From CAWAMD01 sp963783045 (lineage in GTDB: Bacteria; Actinomycetota; Nitriliruptoria; Nitriliruptorales; Nitriliruptoraceae), in the NCBI GenBank assembly GCA_963783045.1, contig CAWAMD010000002.1, positions 558,001 through 622,000 on the forward strand: a DNA stretch of 64,000 bases, in the 5' to 3' direction. The notes below the pieces were generated by a model. It was not told where the DNA came from. It was given only the letters and a program-made list of their open reading frames with translations, and ran no database searches. A program made the translations under genes and the position numbers. This document shows positions 15,231 through 23,367 of the stretch, in pieces; position 1 is the first letter of the stretch; each line of letters opens with the position of its first letter.

Positions 15231-15926
15231 GTGCACGTGCTCGTCCTCACCGATCGCGCCGGTGGCGGCAAGTCGCTCGTCCCGGCGCTCGAGTATCTCG
15301 ACCACACGCTTCAGGATGCGCCGCTGGACGCATCGTCGCTCGCCGGGATCTCGGACTGCGACCTCGTGCTCATCGACGCCACGACCGACCTGCGGGAGGC
15401 CGCGTCGGCGACGCGCGCGGCTGCCGTCCACGACATCGAGCGACCGGTCGTGGTCGTCATCTCGGAGGGCGGTCTGGCCGCGCTGAAGTCGAGCTGGGGC
15501 TTCGACAACTGGTTCCTGCCCCATGCGTCCCCCGCCGAGGTGGAGACGCGGCTGCGGATCGCCTACGAACGCACCCAGGCGACCCACCCGCAGCGGGCAG
15601 CCAGCGTCGGCGACCTCGTCGTGGACGAGGACAGCTACCAGGTGCGCCTGCGCGGGCAGCCGCTCGACCTCACCTACAAGGAGTTCGAGCTCCTGAAGAC
15701 GCTCGCCGGCAGCCCGAACCGGGTCTTCACCCGCGACCTGCTCCTGCAGGAGGTGTGGGGCTACGACTACTTCGGAGGCTCGCGGACCGTGGACGTCCAC
15801 ATCCGGCGCGTCCGGGCGAAGCTCGGGCCCGAGTACGAGTCGATGATCGTGACCGTGCGGGGCGTCGGCTACAAGCTCGTGCCGCCCGGTCGGCGGGGCG
15901 ACCCGGCCGAGGGCGGCGACGCCTGA
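15231..15926 (+). CDS. glnR: GlnR-type orphan OmpR-family regulator
   Basis: 231 residues: an atypical receiver (about 1-115) and a winged-helix DNA-binding domain (about 125-220: YKEFELLKTLAGSPNRVFTRDLLL and VDVHIRRVRAKLG). The receiver keeps one aspartate in LIDATTDLREA but lacks the acidic pair and the conserved lysine. It has the EGGLAALKSSWGFDNWFLP block seen in actinobacterial GlnR, which controls nitrogen assimilation without a kinase. Convergent with mshD, as around glnR in mycobacteria. Start is GTG. Confidence 0.82.
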   Translation: MHVLVLTDRAGGGKSLVPALEYLDHTLQDAPLDASSLAGISDCDLVLIDATTDLREAASATRAAAVHDIERPVVVVISEGGLAALKSSWGFDNWFLPHASPAEVETRLRIAYERTQATHPQRAASVGDLVVDEDSYQVRLRGQPLDLTYKEFELLKTLAGSPNRVFTRDLLLQEVWGYDYFGGSRTVDVHIRRVRAKLGPEYESMIVTVRGVGYKLVPPGRRGDPAEGGDA

Positions 15927-15930
15927 GGCC

Positions 15931-16926
15931 CTACCGCGGGCCACGGAGCGTCCGTCGCAGCGCCACGTCCTCCCAGCGGGTGACGAAACCCCGCGAGGTG
16001 TAGAGGCGGACGGCCGGCTCGTTCGCGAGGTCGACCCACAGCAGCACGTCGTCGCAGCCGATCTCGCGCAGGTGGCGCATCCCGGCATCGAGCAGGACAC
16101 GACCCAGGCCCTCGCCCTGCGCCTCCGGGGCGATGGCGAGGTTGTAGACCTCGCCGGTGGCCGGTCCCCGGCGCTTCAGCCAGTGAAGGCCGCGCAGCCG
16201 GCCGTCGTCACCCTCGGCGACGAGCAGGTCGGCAGGATCGAACCAGTCGTAACCGCGCCGCTCCCGCAGGTCAGCGACGCTCCAGCCGGCCTCGGCGGTG
16301 CCGGCGTAGGCAGCCGCGAGCACGCCGACGACGGCCTCGTCGTCCTCGTCGGGGCGGTACGCCCGGATCCGCACGCCGCTCCCGACGTCAGCGCCCTCCT
16401 CGCCGACACGTGCCTCGTCGACAGGCGCGTCCAACCGGCGGCCGAGAACCGCGAGGCGCCGCTCGATCCCGTAGCCGGCGTCGGTCGCGGGCGTGAGCTC
16501 GCGCACCGTCGCATGGCGGATCCAGACCTGCAGCCTGGCGGCCGCGTACCGCCAGGCGAGCGCCTCCAGGCCAGCCAGCAGGCTCTGGACCGCGGCCGCG
16601 ATCACGGGGCCCTCCGGCAGCACGGCGAGGTCGGCGACCGCGGCGTCACCCGGGCCCGCGGGCAGGGTCATGCCCGCATAGCCGACGGCCCTCCCGTCGC
16701 GCCGTGCCAGCAGGCCGTGCCAGTGCGGTGCGCGCTCGTCGTCGCCGGCGGCGAGCCCCTCGAGGCGGACACGTTCGGCCTCGTCGACCAGCGGCACCGC
16801 GACGGCGGCCTCTGCGGCGTCGAGCAGCGCCAGCGCCTCGCCGACGGCCTGCTGCTCGGCCAGGACACCGACGGCCACGCCGTCGCGGACGGCGAGCACG
16901 TCGCCGTGATCTGCACCTACCACCAC
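15931..16926 (-). CDS. mshD: Mycothiol synthase (tandem GNAT acetyltransferase)
   Basis: 331 residues with two GNAT domains. The functional C-terminal one has EVYNLAIAPEAQGEGLGRVLL (acetyl-CoA loop) and LWVDLANEPAVRLYTSRGF. MshD acetylates the cysteine of Cys-GlcN-Ins as the last step of mycothiol synthesis, the main low-molecular-weight thiol of Actinobacteria. The GTG start is preceded by AGGAGG. It is convergent with the GlnR-type gene, their stops only a few bases apart. This gene is one of the best taxonomic markers in the window. Confidence 0.88.
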   Translation of the reverse strand: MVVGADHGDVLAVRDGVAVGVLAEQQAVGEALALLDAAEAAVAVPLVDEAERVRLEGLAAGDDERAPHWHGLLARRDGRAVGYAGMTLPAGPGDAAVADLAVLPEGPVIAAAVQSLLAGLEALAWRYAAARLQVWIRHATVRELTPATDAGYGIERRLAVLGRRLDAPVDEARVGEEGADVGSGVRIRAYRPDEDDEAVVGVLAAAYAGTAEAGWSVADLRERRGYDWFDPADLLVAEGDDGRLRGLHWLKRRGPATGEVYNLAIAPEAQGEGLGRVLLDAGMRHLREIGCDDVLLWVDLANEPAVRLYTSRGFVTRWEDVALRRTLRGPR

Positions 16927-16975
16927 GCTGCCTCCTCGCGCCGCAGGCTAGTGGTCCGCCATGTCGGCGAACCGG

Positions 16976-17005
16976 TTGGCGCCGGAGAGCCATGGTGGTT
17001 ACTAT
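16976..17005 (+). promoter_or_regulatory. Likely promoter of the tRNA cluster
   Basis: TTGGCG (16976-16981) and TACTAT (17000-17005) are spaced 18 bases apart and lie about 47 bases before tRNA-Lys, in a locally A/T-richer stretch. This fits a housekeeping sigma promoter. Confidence 0.45.
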
Positions 17006-17051
17006 TCCGCCGCGCTGCGAGGTCGCGCGAGACGGAACCCCCTGCCAGCCA

Positions 17052-17127
17052 GGGCCGCTAGCTCAACTGGCAGAGCATCGGACTTTTAATCCGCTGGTTG
17101 CAGGTTCGAGTCCTGCGCGGCCCACCA
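17052..17127 (+). tRNA. tRNA-Lys (anticodon TTT)
   Basis: Acceptor arms GGGCCGC/GCGGCCC, D-arm GCTC/GAGC, anticodon loop CTTTTAA with TTT at 17085-17087, T-arm GCAGG/CCTGC with loop TTCGAGT, discriminator A, and an encoded CCA at 17125-17127. The top pair of the anticodon stem is T-C, a minor irregularity. Confidence 0.96.
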
Positions 17128-17136
17128 CAACACCAC

Positions 17137-17211
17137 GGACCTGTGGAGCAGCTAGGAGTGCTCGCCACCCTGTCAAGGTGGAGGCCGCGGGTTCAAATCC
17201 CGTCAGGTCCG
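17137..17211 (+). tRNA. tRNA-Asp (anticodon GTC)
   Basis: Acceptor arms GGACCTG/CAGGTCC, anticodon stem CCACC/GGTGG with loop CTGTCAA (GTC at 17172-17174), T-loop TTCAAAT, discriminator G. No CCA is encoded. It lies 9 bases after tRNA-Lys and is probably co-transcribed. Confidence 0.96.
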
Positions 17212-17309
17212 CTCGGCCGCTCCGGCGGCCACGTCCGGCCGGCCGCGTCGCCCGCCGGCCCGTCTCCGGACGCGGCCGCCGGAGCGGCGGGACGCCGACA
17301 ACCGGATGC

Positions 17310-17385
17310 GGTCAGGTAGCTCAGTAGGTAGAGCACGCGACTGAAAATCGCGGTGTCGGCAGTTCGATTCTGCCCCTGACCACCA
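17310..17385 (+). tRNA. tRNA-Phe (anticodon GAA)
   Basis: Acceptor arms GGTCAGG/CCTGACC, anticodon stem CGCGA/TCGCG with loop CTGAAAA (GAA at 17343-17345), T-arm GGCAG/CTGCC, discriminator A and encoded CCA. A terminator follows 4 bases later. Confidence 0.96.
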
Positions 17386-17389
17386 CGCG

Positions 17390-17413
17390 AAACCCCTGCT
17401 CGGCGGGGGTTTT
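17390..17413 (+). terminator. Rho-independent terminator of the tRNA cluster
   Basis: AAACCCC (17390-17396) pairs with GGGGTTT (17406-17412), followed by another T. It is immediately downstream of tRNA-Phe. Confidence 0.8.
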
Positions 17414-17505
17414 CGTCTGTCCGGGCCCGTCACGGACTCCGTCGTGCCGCCGCGCCGGCGCCGGCCAACCCGGGACCGTGGGCTGGCCGCCGTAGGCTTG
17501 CGGCC

Positions 17506-18228
17506 ATGGGTGGATCCGGGTCGGTGGCGGCGCTGCGGTTCGAGGACGTGGTCGTGCGACGCGGCGACGCCACGATCCTGGCCGGGGTCGACGGCACGGT
17601 CCCCGAGCGCCAGGTCACCGTGGTTGCCGGACCCTCGGGGGCGGGCAAGACCAGCCTGCTGCGGCTGTGCAACCGCCTCGACGTGCCCGACCGCGGGCGG
17701 GTCGCCTACCGCGGGCAGGACGTGACCGAGCTCGATCCGCTGTCGCTGCGTCGCCGGGTGGGGATGGTGTTCCAGACCGCCCGGCTGCTACCGGGGACGG
17801 TGGCCGACAACCTGCAGGTCGCGGCCCCGGACGCCGACCGGGACGAGATGGCCGCGGCGCTGGAGCGGGTGTCGCTGCCGGCCGCGATGCTGGACCGTCC
17901 CGGCGACGGACTGTCGGGCGGCGAGGCCCAGCGGGTCTGCCTCGCCCGCACGCTGATCACCGGACCGGACGTGCTGCTGGCCGACGAGCCCACGTCCGCG
18001 CTGGATGCGACCCCGAAGCTCGCGTTCGAGCGGCTGACCCGGCAGCTGACCGCCGACGGGCTGACGGTGCTGTGGGTCACCCACGACCTGGCGCAGCTGC
18101 GGCGTCTGGCCGACCACGTCCTCGTGCTGCTCGACGGACGGGTCCGCTACGAGGGCGGCCCCGAGGGGCTGGATCACCGCGCCGATCTGGCAGCGTTCCT
18201 CCAAGGAGAGCCCGATGCCTCAGGGTGA
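17506..18228 (+). CDS. fetA: ABC transporter ATP-binding protein, FetA/YbbL type
   Basis: 240-residue ATPase: Walker A GPSGAGKTS (about residue 45), Q-loop VFQTARLLPGTV, signature LSGGEAQRVCLARTL, Walker B VLLADEPTSALD and switch HD in WVTHDLAQL. Pairing with a FetB-type permease (its stop overlaps that start by 14 bases) marks it as the energising half of a FetAB-like exporter. In E. coli that system exports iron and protects against peroxide; the metal specificity here is inferred. Confidence 0.87.
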   Translation: MGGSGSVAALRFEDVVVRRGDATILAGVDGTVPERQVTVVAGPSGAGKTSLLRLCNRLDVPDRGRVAYRGQDVTELDPLSLRRRVGMVFQTARLLPGTVADNLQVAAPDADRDEMAAALERVSLPAAMLDRPGDGLSGGEAQRVCLARTLITGPDVLLADEPTSALDATPKLAFERLTRQLTADGLTVLWVTHDLAQLRRLADHVLVLLDGRVRYEGGPEGLDHRADLAAFLQGEPDASG

Positions 18229-19012
18229 CGTGTCGTTCGTCGGGCTGGCGCTGTCGCTCGTGCTGGTCGCGGTCGCGGTCGGCCTGTCGGTCTGGCAGCG
18301 GCTCGGCCTGGAGCCCCGCATCCTGTGGGCCACCGCCCGGGCGATCGCCCAGCTGCTGCTGGTCGGCTACGCGCTCGCGCTGATCATCGAGCCCACCACC
18401 CCGCTGCTCTGGTCGTGGCTGTGGATCGCCGGCATGACGGTGTTCGCCGCCGACGTGGTGCGGCGCCGTGTTCAGGAGATCGGCGGGGTGTTCGCCCTCG
18501 CGCTCGCGGCGTACCTCGCCTCCGCGGCCGTGACGCTGACGACCCTGTTCGGGCTCGGCATCTTCCCGCTGCAGGCGCGGACCCTCGTGCCGCTGGGCGG
18601 CATGATGGTCGGCAACTCCATGAACGCCACCGTGCTCGCCGCCCGCCGGGTCATCGAGGAGATCCGCGACAAGTCGGACGAGGTCGAGATACGGCTCGCG
18701 CTCGGTCAGCCCTCCCGGCAGGCCGCCCGCCCCTACCTCGCCGCGGCGCTACGTACCGCACTCATCCCCCAGGTCGAGACCACCAAGGCCGTGGGCCTCG
18801 TCTTCCTCCCCGGCGCGATGACCGGCCTCATCCTCGCCGGCGTCGACCCGGTGGACGCCGTCCTCGTCCAGGCCGTCGTGATGTTCCTCGTGCTCGGCGC
18901 AGCCGCGACCACCACCACGGTCATCGGGCTCGGCATGCTCAACCGCCTCTTCACCCACGACCACCGGCTGGTCCGCCTGCCTCGCGGCGACCACGCCGGC
19001 GACCGACGCTGA
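18215..19012 (+). CDS. fetB: FetB/YbbM-family permease
   Basis: 265 residues with about seven hydrophobic helices, belonging to the FetB/YbbM family. The conserved core LVPLGGMMVGNSMNATVLAARR and the segment VETTKAVGLVFLPGAMTGLILAG are present. It starts inside the last codons of the ATPase gene, so the two form one transporter. Probable inner-membrane metal export. It ends with a short basic tail. Confidence 0.88.
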   Translation: MPQGDVSFVGLALSLVLVAVAVGLSVWQRLGLEPRILWATARAIAQLLLVGYALALIIEPTTPLLWSWLWIAGMTVFAADVVRRRVQEIGGVFALALAAYLASAAVTLTTLFGLGIFPLQARTLVPLGGMMVGNSMNATVLAARRVIEEIRDKSDEVEIRLALGQPSRQAARPYLAAALRTALIPQVETTKAVGLVFLPGAMTGLILAGVDPVDAVLVQAVVMFLVLGAAATTTTVIGLGMLNRLFTHDHRLVRLPRGDHAGDRR

Positions 19013-19073
19013 CCGTCGAGACGCCGGCCCCCAGGTCGGCGGAGCCGGGGAGCCGCTGACCGCACGGGGACGT

Positions 19074-19095
19074 TTCTTGAGCGGTTCTTGAACGG
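19074..19095 (+). promoter_or_regulatory. Two tandem 11-bp repeats, candidate response-regulator boxes
   Basis: TTCTTGAGCGG (19074-19084) and TTCTTGAACGG (19085-19095) are tandem 11-bp units, the one-turn spacing used by OmpR/PhoB-type regulators. They lie upstream of the SHOCT/response regulator/kinase operon in the 297-base gap 19013-19309. The rest of the gap has no gene or other strong signal that I can see. Confidence 0.55.
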
Positions 19096-19309
19096 GCCGA
19101 GACCGGGTCCGGACCTCGCGGCTCGACACTGGCTGGCGACGGAAGGACCGGCGTGGCGCCGGGCGAGGCGACCACCCTCACCACCGCCCGACCGGCGCGG
19201 GTACCGTGGAGTCCTCGCTGGAGCGTGCCCGGACATGCTGCGGCGGCGATGCACGGTCGGCTCGCCGTCGCTCGATGACCGTCACGACCGACGCGAACAA
19301 GGAACGACG

Positions 19310-19543
19310 ATGATGTGGGGAATGGGCTGGGGCATCGGGCTCGGCTGGCTGTGGATGCTGCTCGTCTGGGCCCTGGTCATCGGCGGCATCGTGTGGGCCG
19401 TGGGCCGCCTGACGCCGTCGGGCACGTCCCGTCGCCCACCGGAGCGGGACGACACTGCCCGCCGAATCCTGGACGAGCGGTTGGCCCGCGGCGAGATCGA
19501 CACGGACGAGTACCGGCGGCTGCGCGACGAGCTGACGCGGTGA
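19310..19543 (+). CDS. Small membrane protein with SHOCT domain
   Basis: 77 residues: one transmembrane helix (about 8-32, LWMLLVWALVIGGIVWAVG) followed by a SHOCT motif (ARRILDERLARGEIDTDEYRRLRDEL). The ATG has AAGGA about 6 bases upstream. Five bases separate it from the response regulator gene, so it belongs to that operon. SHOCT domains occur at the ends of many small membrane proteins; function is unknown, perhaps oligomerisation or envelope-stress signalling. Confidence 0.82.
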   Translation: MMWGMGWGIGLGWLWMLLVWALVIGGIVWAVGRLTPSGTSRRPPERDDTARRILDERLARGEIDTDEYRRLRDELTR

Positions 19544-19547
19544 GACG

Positions 19548-20267
19548 GTGACCCTCGGCCCCGACACGCACGCTCCGGCGCGGGTCCTGGTCGTCGACGA
19601 CGAGCGGCCGCTGGTGGAGCTGCTGACCCGCTACCTCACGCATGCGGGGTACCGGGTGGAGGTCGCCTTCGACGGCGAGGCGGCGCTGGCCGCGACGCGG
19701 GCCCTGGACCCGGACGTGATCGTGCTCGACCTGATGCTGCCCGGGATCGACGGGGTGGAGGTCGCCCGGCAGGTCCGCACGTTCTCCGACGCGTACATCC
19801 TCATGCTCACCGCACGCACCGACGAGGTCGACCGGATCGTCGGCCTGTCGGTCGGCGCCGACGACTACGTGACCAAGCCCTTCTCACCGCGTGAGCTGGT
19901 CGCGCGAGTCCAGGCGATGCTGCGCCGGCCCCGCAGCCAGGCCGCAACCGAGGACACGCCGGCGGGCGTGCGCCGGTTCGGGGCGCTGACGATCGACCCG
20001 GCGGCGCACGAGGTCCGGGTGGATGGCGACCCCGTCGCGCTCACCCGCCTCGAGTTCGACCTGCTCGACACGCTGTCCGCGGCCCCGCAGGTCGCGTTCA
20101 GCAAGCAGCGACTGCTCGACACGGTGTGGGGCTCCGCGTCGTACCGTGACGAGCACGTGGTCGCCGTGCACATCGCCAACCTGCGTCGCAAGCTCGGCGA
20201 CGACCCCGACGATCCACGCTGGATCCGGACGATCCGCGGGGTCGGCTACCGCATGGGACCGGCATGA
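19548..20267 (+). CDS. OmpR-family response regulator
   Basis: 239 residues: receiver with VLVVDDERP, the phospho-acceptor in VLDLMLPGIDG, and YVTKPFSPRELVAR; then a winged-helix domain with LEFDLLDTLSAAP and VAVHIANLRRKLG. GTG start. Its stop overlaps the kinase ATG (ATGA). The 11-bp repeats upstream of its own operon and of the gene at 21540 are likely binding sites, implying autoregulation and a local target. Confidence 0.92.
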   Translation: MTLGPDTHAPARVLVVDDERPLVELLTRYLTHAGYRVEVAFDGEAALAATRALDPDVIVLDLMLPGIDGVEVARQVRTFSDAYILMLTARTDEVDRIVGLSVGADDYVTKPFSPRELVARVQAMLRRPRSQAATEDTPAGVRRFGALTIDPAAHEVRVDGDPVALTRLEFDLLDTLSAAPQVAFSKQRLLDTVWGSASYRDEHVVAVHIANLRRKLGDDPDDPRWIRTIRGVGYRMGPA

Positions 20268-21422
20268 GCGGCGGTCGGACGCCCCACCGGCGGCTGGTTC
20301 GCCGGCTGCTGATCGCGCAGGCGCTGGTCATCGCCGCGGGCGGCGTGACCCTGGCCGTGGTCGCGATCCTCGTCAGCCCGCCGCTGTTCCGCACCCACAC
20401 GAGCCGGGCGCTGGGACCGGTCAGCGACGTCGTCGCCGACCACCTCGAGGAGGCCTTCTCCGGTGCCCTGTCGATCTCGCTGGGGGTGGGCGTCCTGGCC
20501 GCCGTCGTCACCGCGCTGACGATCAGCTGGCTCCTCGCGACCCGTATCGCCCGCCCCATCGAGGCGCTCTCCGACGCCGCCGACCAGCTCGCGCGCGGCG
20601 AGCTGACCGCGCGTGCCCCCCGGCCGGCGTCCGACGACGAGCTGACCGACCTGACCGACGCGTTCAACCGGATGGCTGACGAGCTCGAGCACACCGAGGC
20701 GACCCGCCGGCGACTGCTGGCCGACCTCGCCCACGAGCTGCGCACGCCGCTGTCCACCATCGAGGGGTACCTCGAGGCGCTCGCCGACGGCGTGGTCGAA
20801 CCCGGCCAGGACACGTGGGCGCTGCTGCAGGAGGCGACCGGCCGCCTGCACCGGCTGGTCGCCAACGTCGATCTCGTGTCCCGTGCCGAGGAGGGCCGGC
20901 TCGACCTCGAGCGCGAACGGACCGCGGTCGCCACGCTGGTCGAGGACGCGGCGGCCGCGGCTGCCGCGCGGCTGCAGGCGGCAGGTGTGGAGCTGCAGGT
21001 GGCCCTCGTCCCGGGCTGCCCGGAACGTCGAGGTCGACCGCCAGCGCATCGCTCAGGTGCTCGCCAACCTCCTCGACAATGCTGCCCGCCACACGCCGGC
21101 CGGAGGCAGGGTCGAGATCCGGGCCGGCCACGAGGACGGCGAGGTGACCGTGGCGGTCTCCGACACCGGGGAGGGCATCACCCCCGCGCAGCTGCCCCGA
21201 CTGTTCGAGCGCTTCTACCGCGCGGACCCCGCCCGCCGCCAGGACCGCGGCAGCGGCATCGGGCTCACGATCGCCCGGGCGATCGCGCGTGGGCACGACG
21301 GTGACGTCACCGCTGCCAGCGACGGCCCCGGCCACGGCGCCACCTTCACCCTGAGCCTGCCGGCCAGCGCGACCGCCCGGCCCCCCGACGCCGGAGATGG
21401 ACGCCTCCGGTCCCGGACCTGA
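20264..21422 (+). pseudogene. Sensor histidine kinase, frameshifted
   Basis: The first frame has two transmembrane helices (about 15-38 and 68-92), a HAMP linker, and the H-box LADLAHELRTPLSTIEGYLEAL. It loses frame at 21023-21029 (GAACGTC). The frame ending at 21422 continues VDRQRIAQVLANLLDNAARHTP (N-box), VSDTGEGI (G1) and GSGIGLTIARAI (G2). Deleting the C of GAACGTC gives a continuous CPEVEVDRQR and a normal kinase of about 385 residues. Partner of the preceding regulator. I suspect a sequence error rather than real decay, because every functional motif is intact. Confidence 0.85.
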
Positions 21423-21448
21423 TCCGGCGGCCCTCGGCCGGGCCGCCT

Positions 21449-21481
21449 CTCTTGACCGGTTCTTGATCGGGTCTTGCCGGG
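21449..21481 (+). promoter_or_regulatory. Three tandem 11-bp repeats, candidate response-regulator boxes
   Basis: CTCTTGACCGG (21449-21459), TTCTTGATCGG (21460-21470) and GTCTTGCCGGG (21471-21481) are in exact 11-bp register and match the pair at 19074-19095. They end 59 bases before the PCYCGC-protein start. Confidence 0.6.
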
Positions 21482-21539
21482 GACTTCGTCGGTGTCGGGC
21501 ATCGTGTGCGCCGTCACGTCCGCACCGACCGGAGCCCCG

Positions 21540-22079
21540 ATGGACCCGCATCCCGATCGACCGACCACCGGGGGCGCCGCCCCCGAACGTCCCACCCGCG
21601 GGCCCTGGGCCGCGCTGCTGCTGGCCGCCGTCGCCTTCGGTGTGGCCGGCGTGCTGATCCTCGCCACCGGCCGGCCCGGCACCGCTCCGGCGGCCGACGC
21701 GGCCGGGGCGCCGATGCTGGACGTGGCTCCCGGCGGACACATCAGCCTGGCCGAGCTCCCGCCCGACCACCGGGCCCTCTACGAGGCCGCCAAGGCGAGC
21801 CTCGACACGTTCGCGGTGGTGACCTGCTACTGCGGCTGCGAGGAGTTCCTCGGCCACCGCAACCTCGGCGACTGCTTCGTGCGCCCCGACGACGGCGCCT
21901 GGGAGCGGCACGCCACCGGCTGCGCCGTGTGCCTGACCGAAGCACGCCAGGTGATCGACCTGCAGGACCAGGGCACGACCCCCGCCGAGATCGCCGACAC
22001 GATCGACGCCCGCTTCGGCGCGATCGTCCCCGGCACCGATGACCCGTCCACGCCGGCCGGCGAGCCGGCCACCGCCTGA
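21540..22079 (+). CDS. PCYCGC-motif membrane-anchored protein
   Basis: 179 residues from the ATG at 21540 (GGAG upstream): one N-terminal transmembrane helix (about 22-42) and an outer domain with VTCYCGCEEFLGHRNLGDCFVR, the cysteine signature of the PCYCGC family, plus a later CAVC pair. PCYCGC proteins are extracytoplasmic and suspected of metal (often copper) binding, but function is not proven. The 11-bp repeats directly upstream suggest control by the adjacent two-component system. Confidence 0.8.
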   Translation: MDPHPDRPTTGGAAPERPTRGPWAALLLAAVAFGVAGVLILATGRPGTAPAADAAGAPMLDVAPGGHISLAELPPDHRALYEAAKASLDTFAVVTCYCGCEEFLGHRNLGDCFVRPDDGAWERHATGCAVCLTEARQVIDLQDQGTTPAEIADTIDARFGAIVPGTDDPSTPAGEPATA

Positions 22080-22090
22080 CCGGAGACGCC

Positions 22091-22663
22091 ATGTCCACCT
22101 CCACCTCGCACCACGCCGCCGAAGCCGCGAAGGCCGAACACCGCCTGCGGCTGATCGCCGTGACCGTCACGGTCGCGCTCGGCGCGTTCCTGATCTACGC
22201 GCTCGTGGTCTCCTACATGCAGCGGGCCCCGTCCAGCTTCGACGCGTCGCTGCCCAACCCCATGGGCGGACCGGCCCGCACCGCACCCGGCACCGCCGAC
22301 GGCGAGCTGACGCTGGCAGGACTCGCGATTGCGGACACGGCGGTGGCCATGGGCGAGGTCGGGCTCGGGATCACCTACGTCCCGGACTGGACCGTCACCA
22401 ACCCCACCGACACGGACGTGCCGCTCGTGGTCGGCCAGCCCCAGGTGCTCGAGGGCTGCTGCCCCGGTCCCGTCTACGCCGACGGGGCGCTCACCCAGCC
22501 CGGCCAGACCCTGACCGTCCCCGCCGGCGGCACCGTGCTGCTGCAGTTCCCCCTGCAGATGCACCCCGGCATGGACGGCCCCCACCACCTCGCGGTACCG
22601 CTGAGCGCCGGCGGCACCACCGGCGCGCTGCACGTCACGGGCGACTTCACCGCCAACGCATGA
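22091..22663 (+). CDS. Membrane-anchored protein with extracytoplasmic Cys/His/Met motifs
   Basis: 190 residues: one transmembrane helix (about 19-43), then a beta-rich outer domain with tandem cysteines (VLEGCCPGPVY) and a Met/His-rich stretch (QMHPGMDGPHH) that could bind copper. It lies 11 bases after the PCYCGC gene, so the two are co-expressed. I do not recognise a named family. Co-location supports a shared role in metal handling at the cell surface. Confidence 0.7.
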   Translation: MSTSTSHHAAEAAKAEHRLRLIAVTVTVALGAFLIYALVVSYMQRAPSSFDASLPNPMGGPARTAPGTADGELTLAGLAIADTAVAMGEVGLGITYVPDWTVTNPTDTDVPLVVGQPQVLEGCCPGPVYADGALTQPGQTLTVPAGGTVLLQFPLQMHPGMDGPHHLAVPLSAGGTTGALHVTGDFTANA

Positions 22664-22814
22664 GCCACGACCCTGGGGCGGTGGCCGGCCCCGTCGGAGC
22701 CCCGGCTCGCCGCGCCGGCGGCTGGCCCGCGGTGTTCAAGGTCACCCCGCGGGATGCCGATCAGAGGGGCGCCGGACGGACGCGTGGCCGTGGGACGCCA
22801 CCGACCGCCTCCGC

Positions 22815-23225
22815 ATGACGACGCCGAGCGCAGGGGACGGCATGGCAGCAGCAACCCGGGTCCTTCTGATCGACGACGACCTGGCCATCACCGAGATGAT
22901 CGAGATGTCCCTCCTGCTCGACGGCTTCCACGTGCGCACCGCCCACAACGGTCTCGAGGGCATCAAGGCCGCTCGGGAGCTGAGGCCCAACGTCGTCGTG
23001 CTCGATCTCATGATGCCGGGCAAGGACGGGTGGGACGTGGCGCACGAGCTGCGGGCCGACCCGGAGCTCCTCGGCACGCCCATCGTGGTGGTCACCGCAC
23101 GGGCCACCGAGGACGACCAGTGGTCGGGATGGCTCGAAGGCGTCGACTCCTATGTGACCAAGCCGTTCGACATGGACGTGCTGCGCTCGGAGATCCGACG
23201 GGTCCGGCGCGAGCCCGCCAGCTGA
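22815..23225 (+). CDS. Single-domain response regulator
   Basis: 136-residue receiver without output domain: VLLIDDDLAITEM, VLDLMMPGKDGWD with the phospho-acceptor, VVTARATEDD, and YVTKPFDMDVL. An internal ATG (residue 10, MAAATRV) is an alternative start. It lies 142 bases before the P-type ATPase gene and faces the same way. The kinase is unknown. Confidence 0.88.
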   Translation: MTTPSAGDGMAAATRVLLIDDDLAITEMIEMSLLLDGFHVRTAHNGLEGIKAARELRPNVVVLDLMMPGKDGWDVAHELRADPELLGTPIVVVTARATEDDQWSGWLEGVDSYVTKPFDMDVLRSEIRRVRREPAS

Positions 23226-23268
23226 CACCGACGGGCCACCGCCCCGCCACCCGCCGGTACGACGCGAC

Positions 23269-23282
23269 GGGCCGAAGGACCC
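23269..23282. promoter_or_regulatory. DosR-like palindrome upstream of the ATPase gene
   Basis: GGGCCGAAGGACCC fits the GGGnCnnnnGnCCC core of the DosR box and lies 85 bases before the ATPase start. In DNA this GC-rich such a core is expected by chance about once in 3.5 kb. CCGAAGG here also pairs with CCTTCGG at 23296-23302, so a hairpin ending the receiver transcript is an alternative. Confidence 0.3.
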
Positions 23283-23367
23283 CCGAGTCGGCCGCCCTTC
23301 GGAGGCTTCGCAGCACCTGATGTCCCCGCACCATGGAGGACGACGGTCCTTCGATCGGTGATGCTCC

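Noticed and set aside
19013..19309. Possible extra gene between fetB and the SHOCT gene
   Set aside because: Frames here lack a plausible start with ribosome site and have no domain; the direct repeats suggest a regulatory region.
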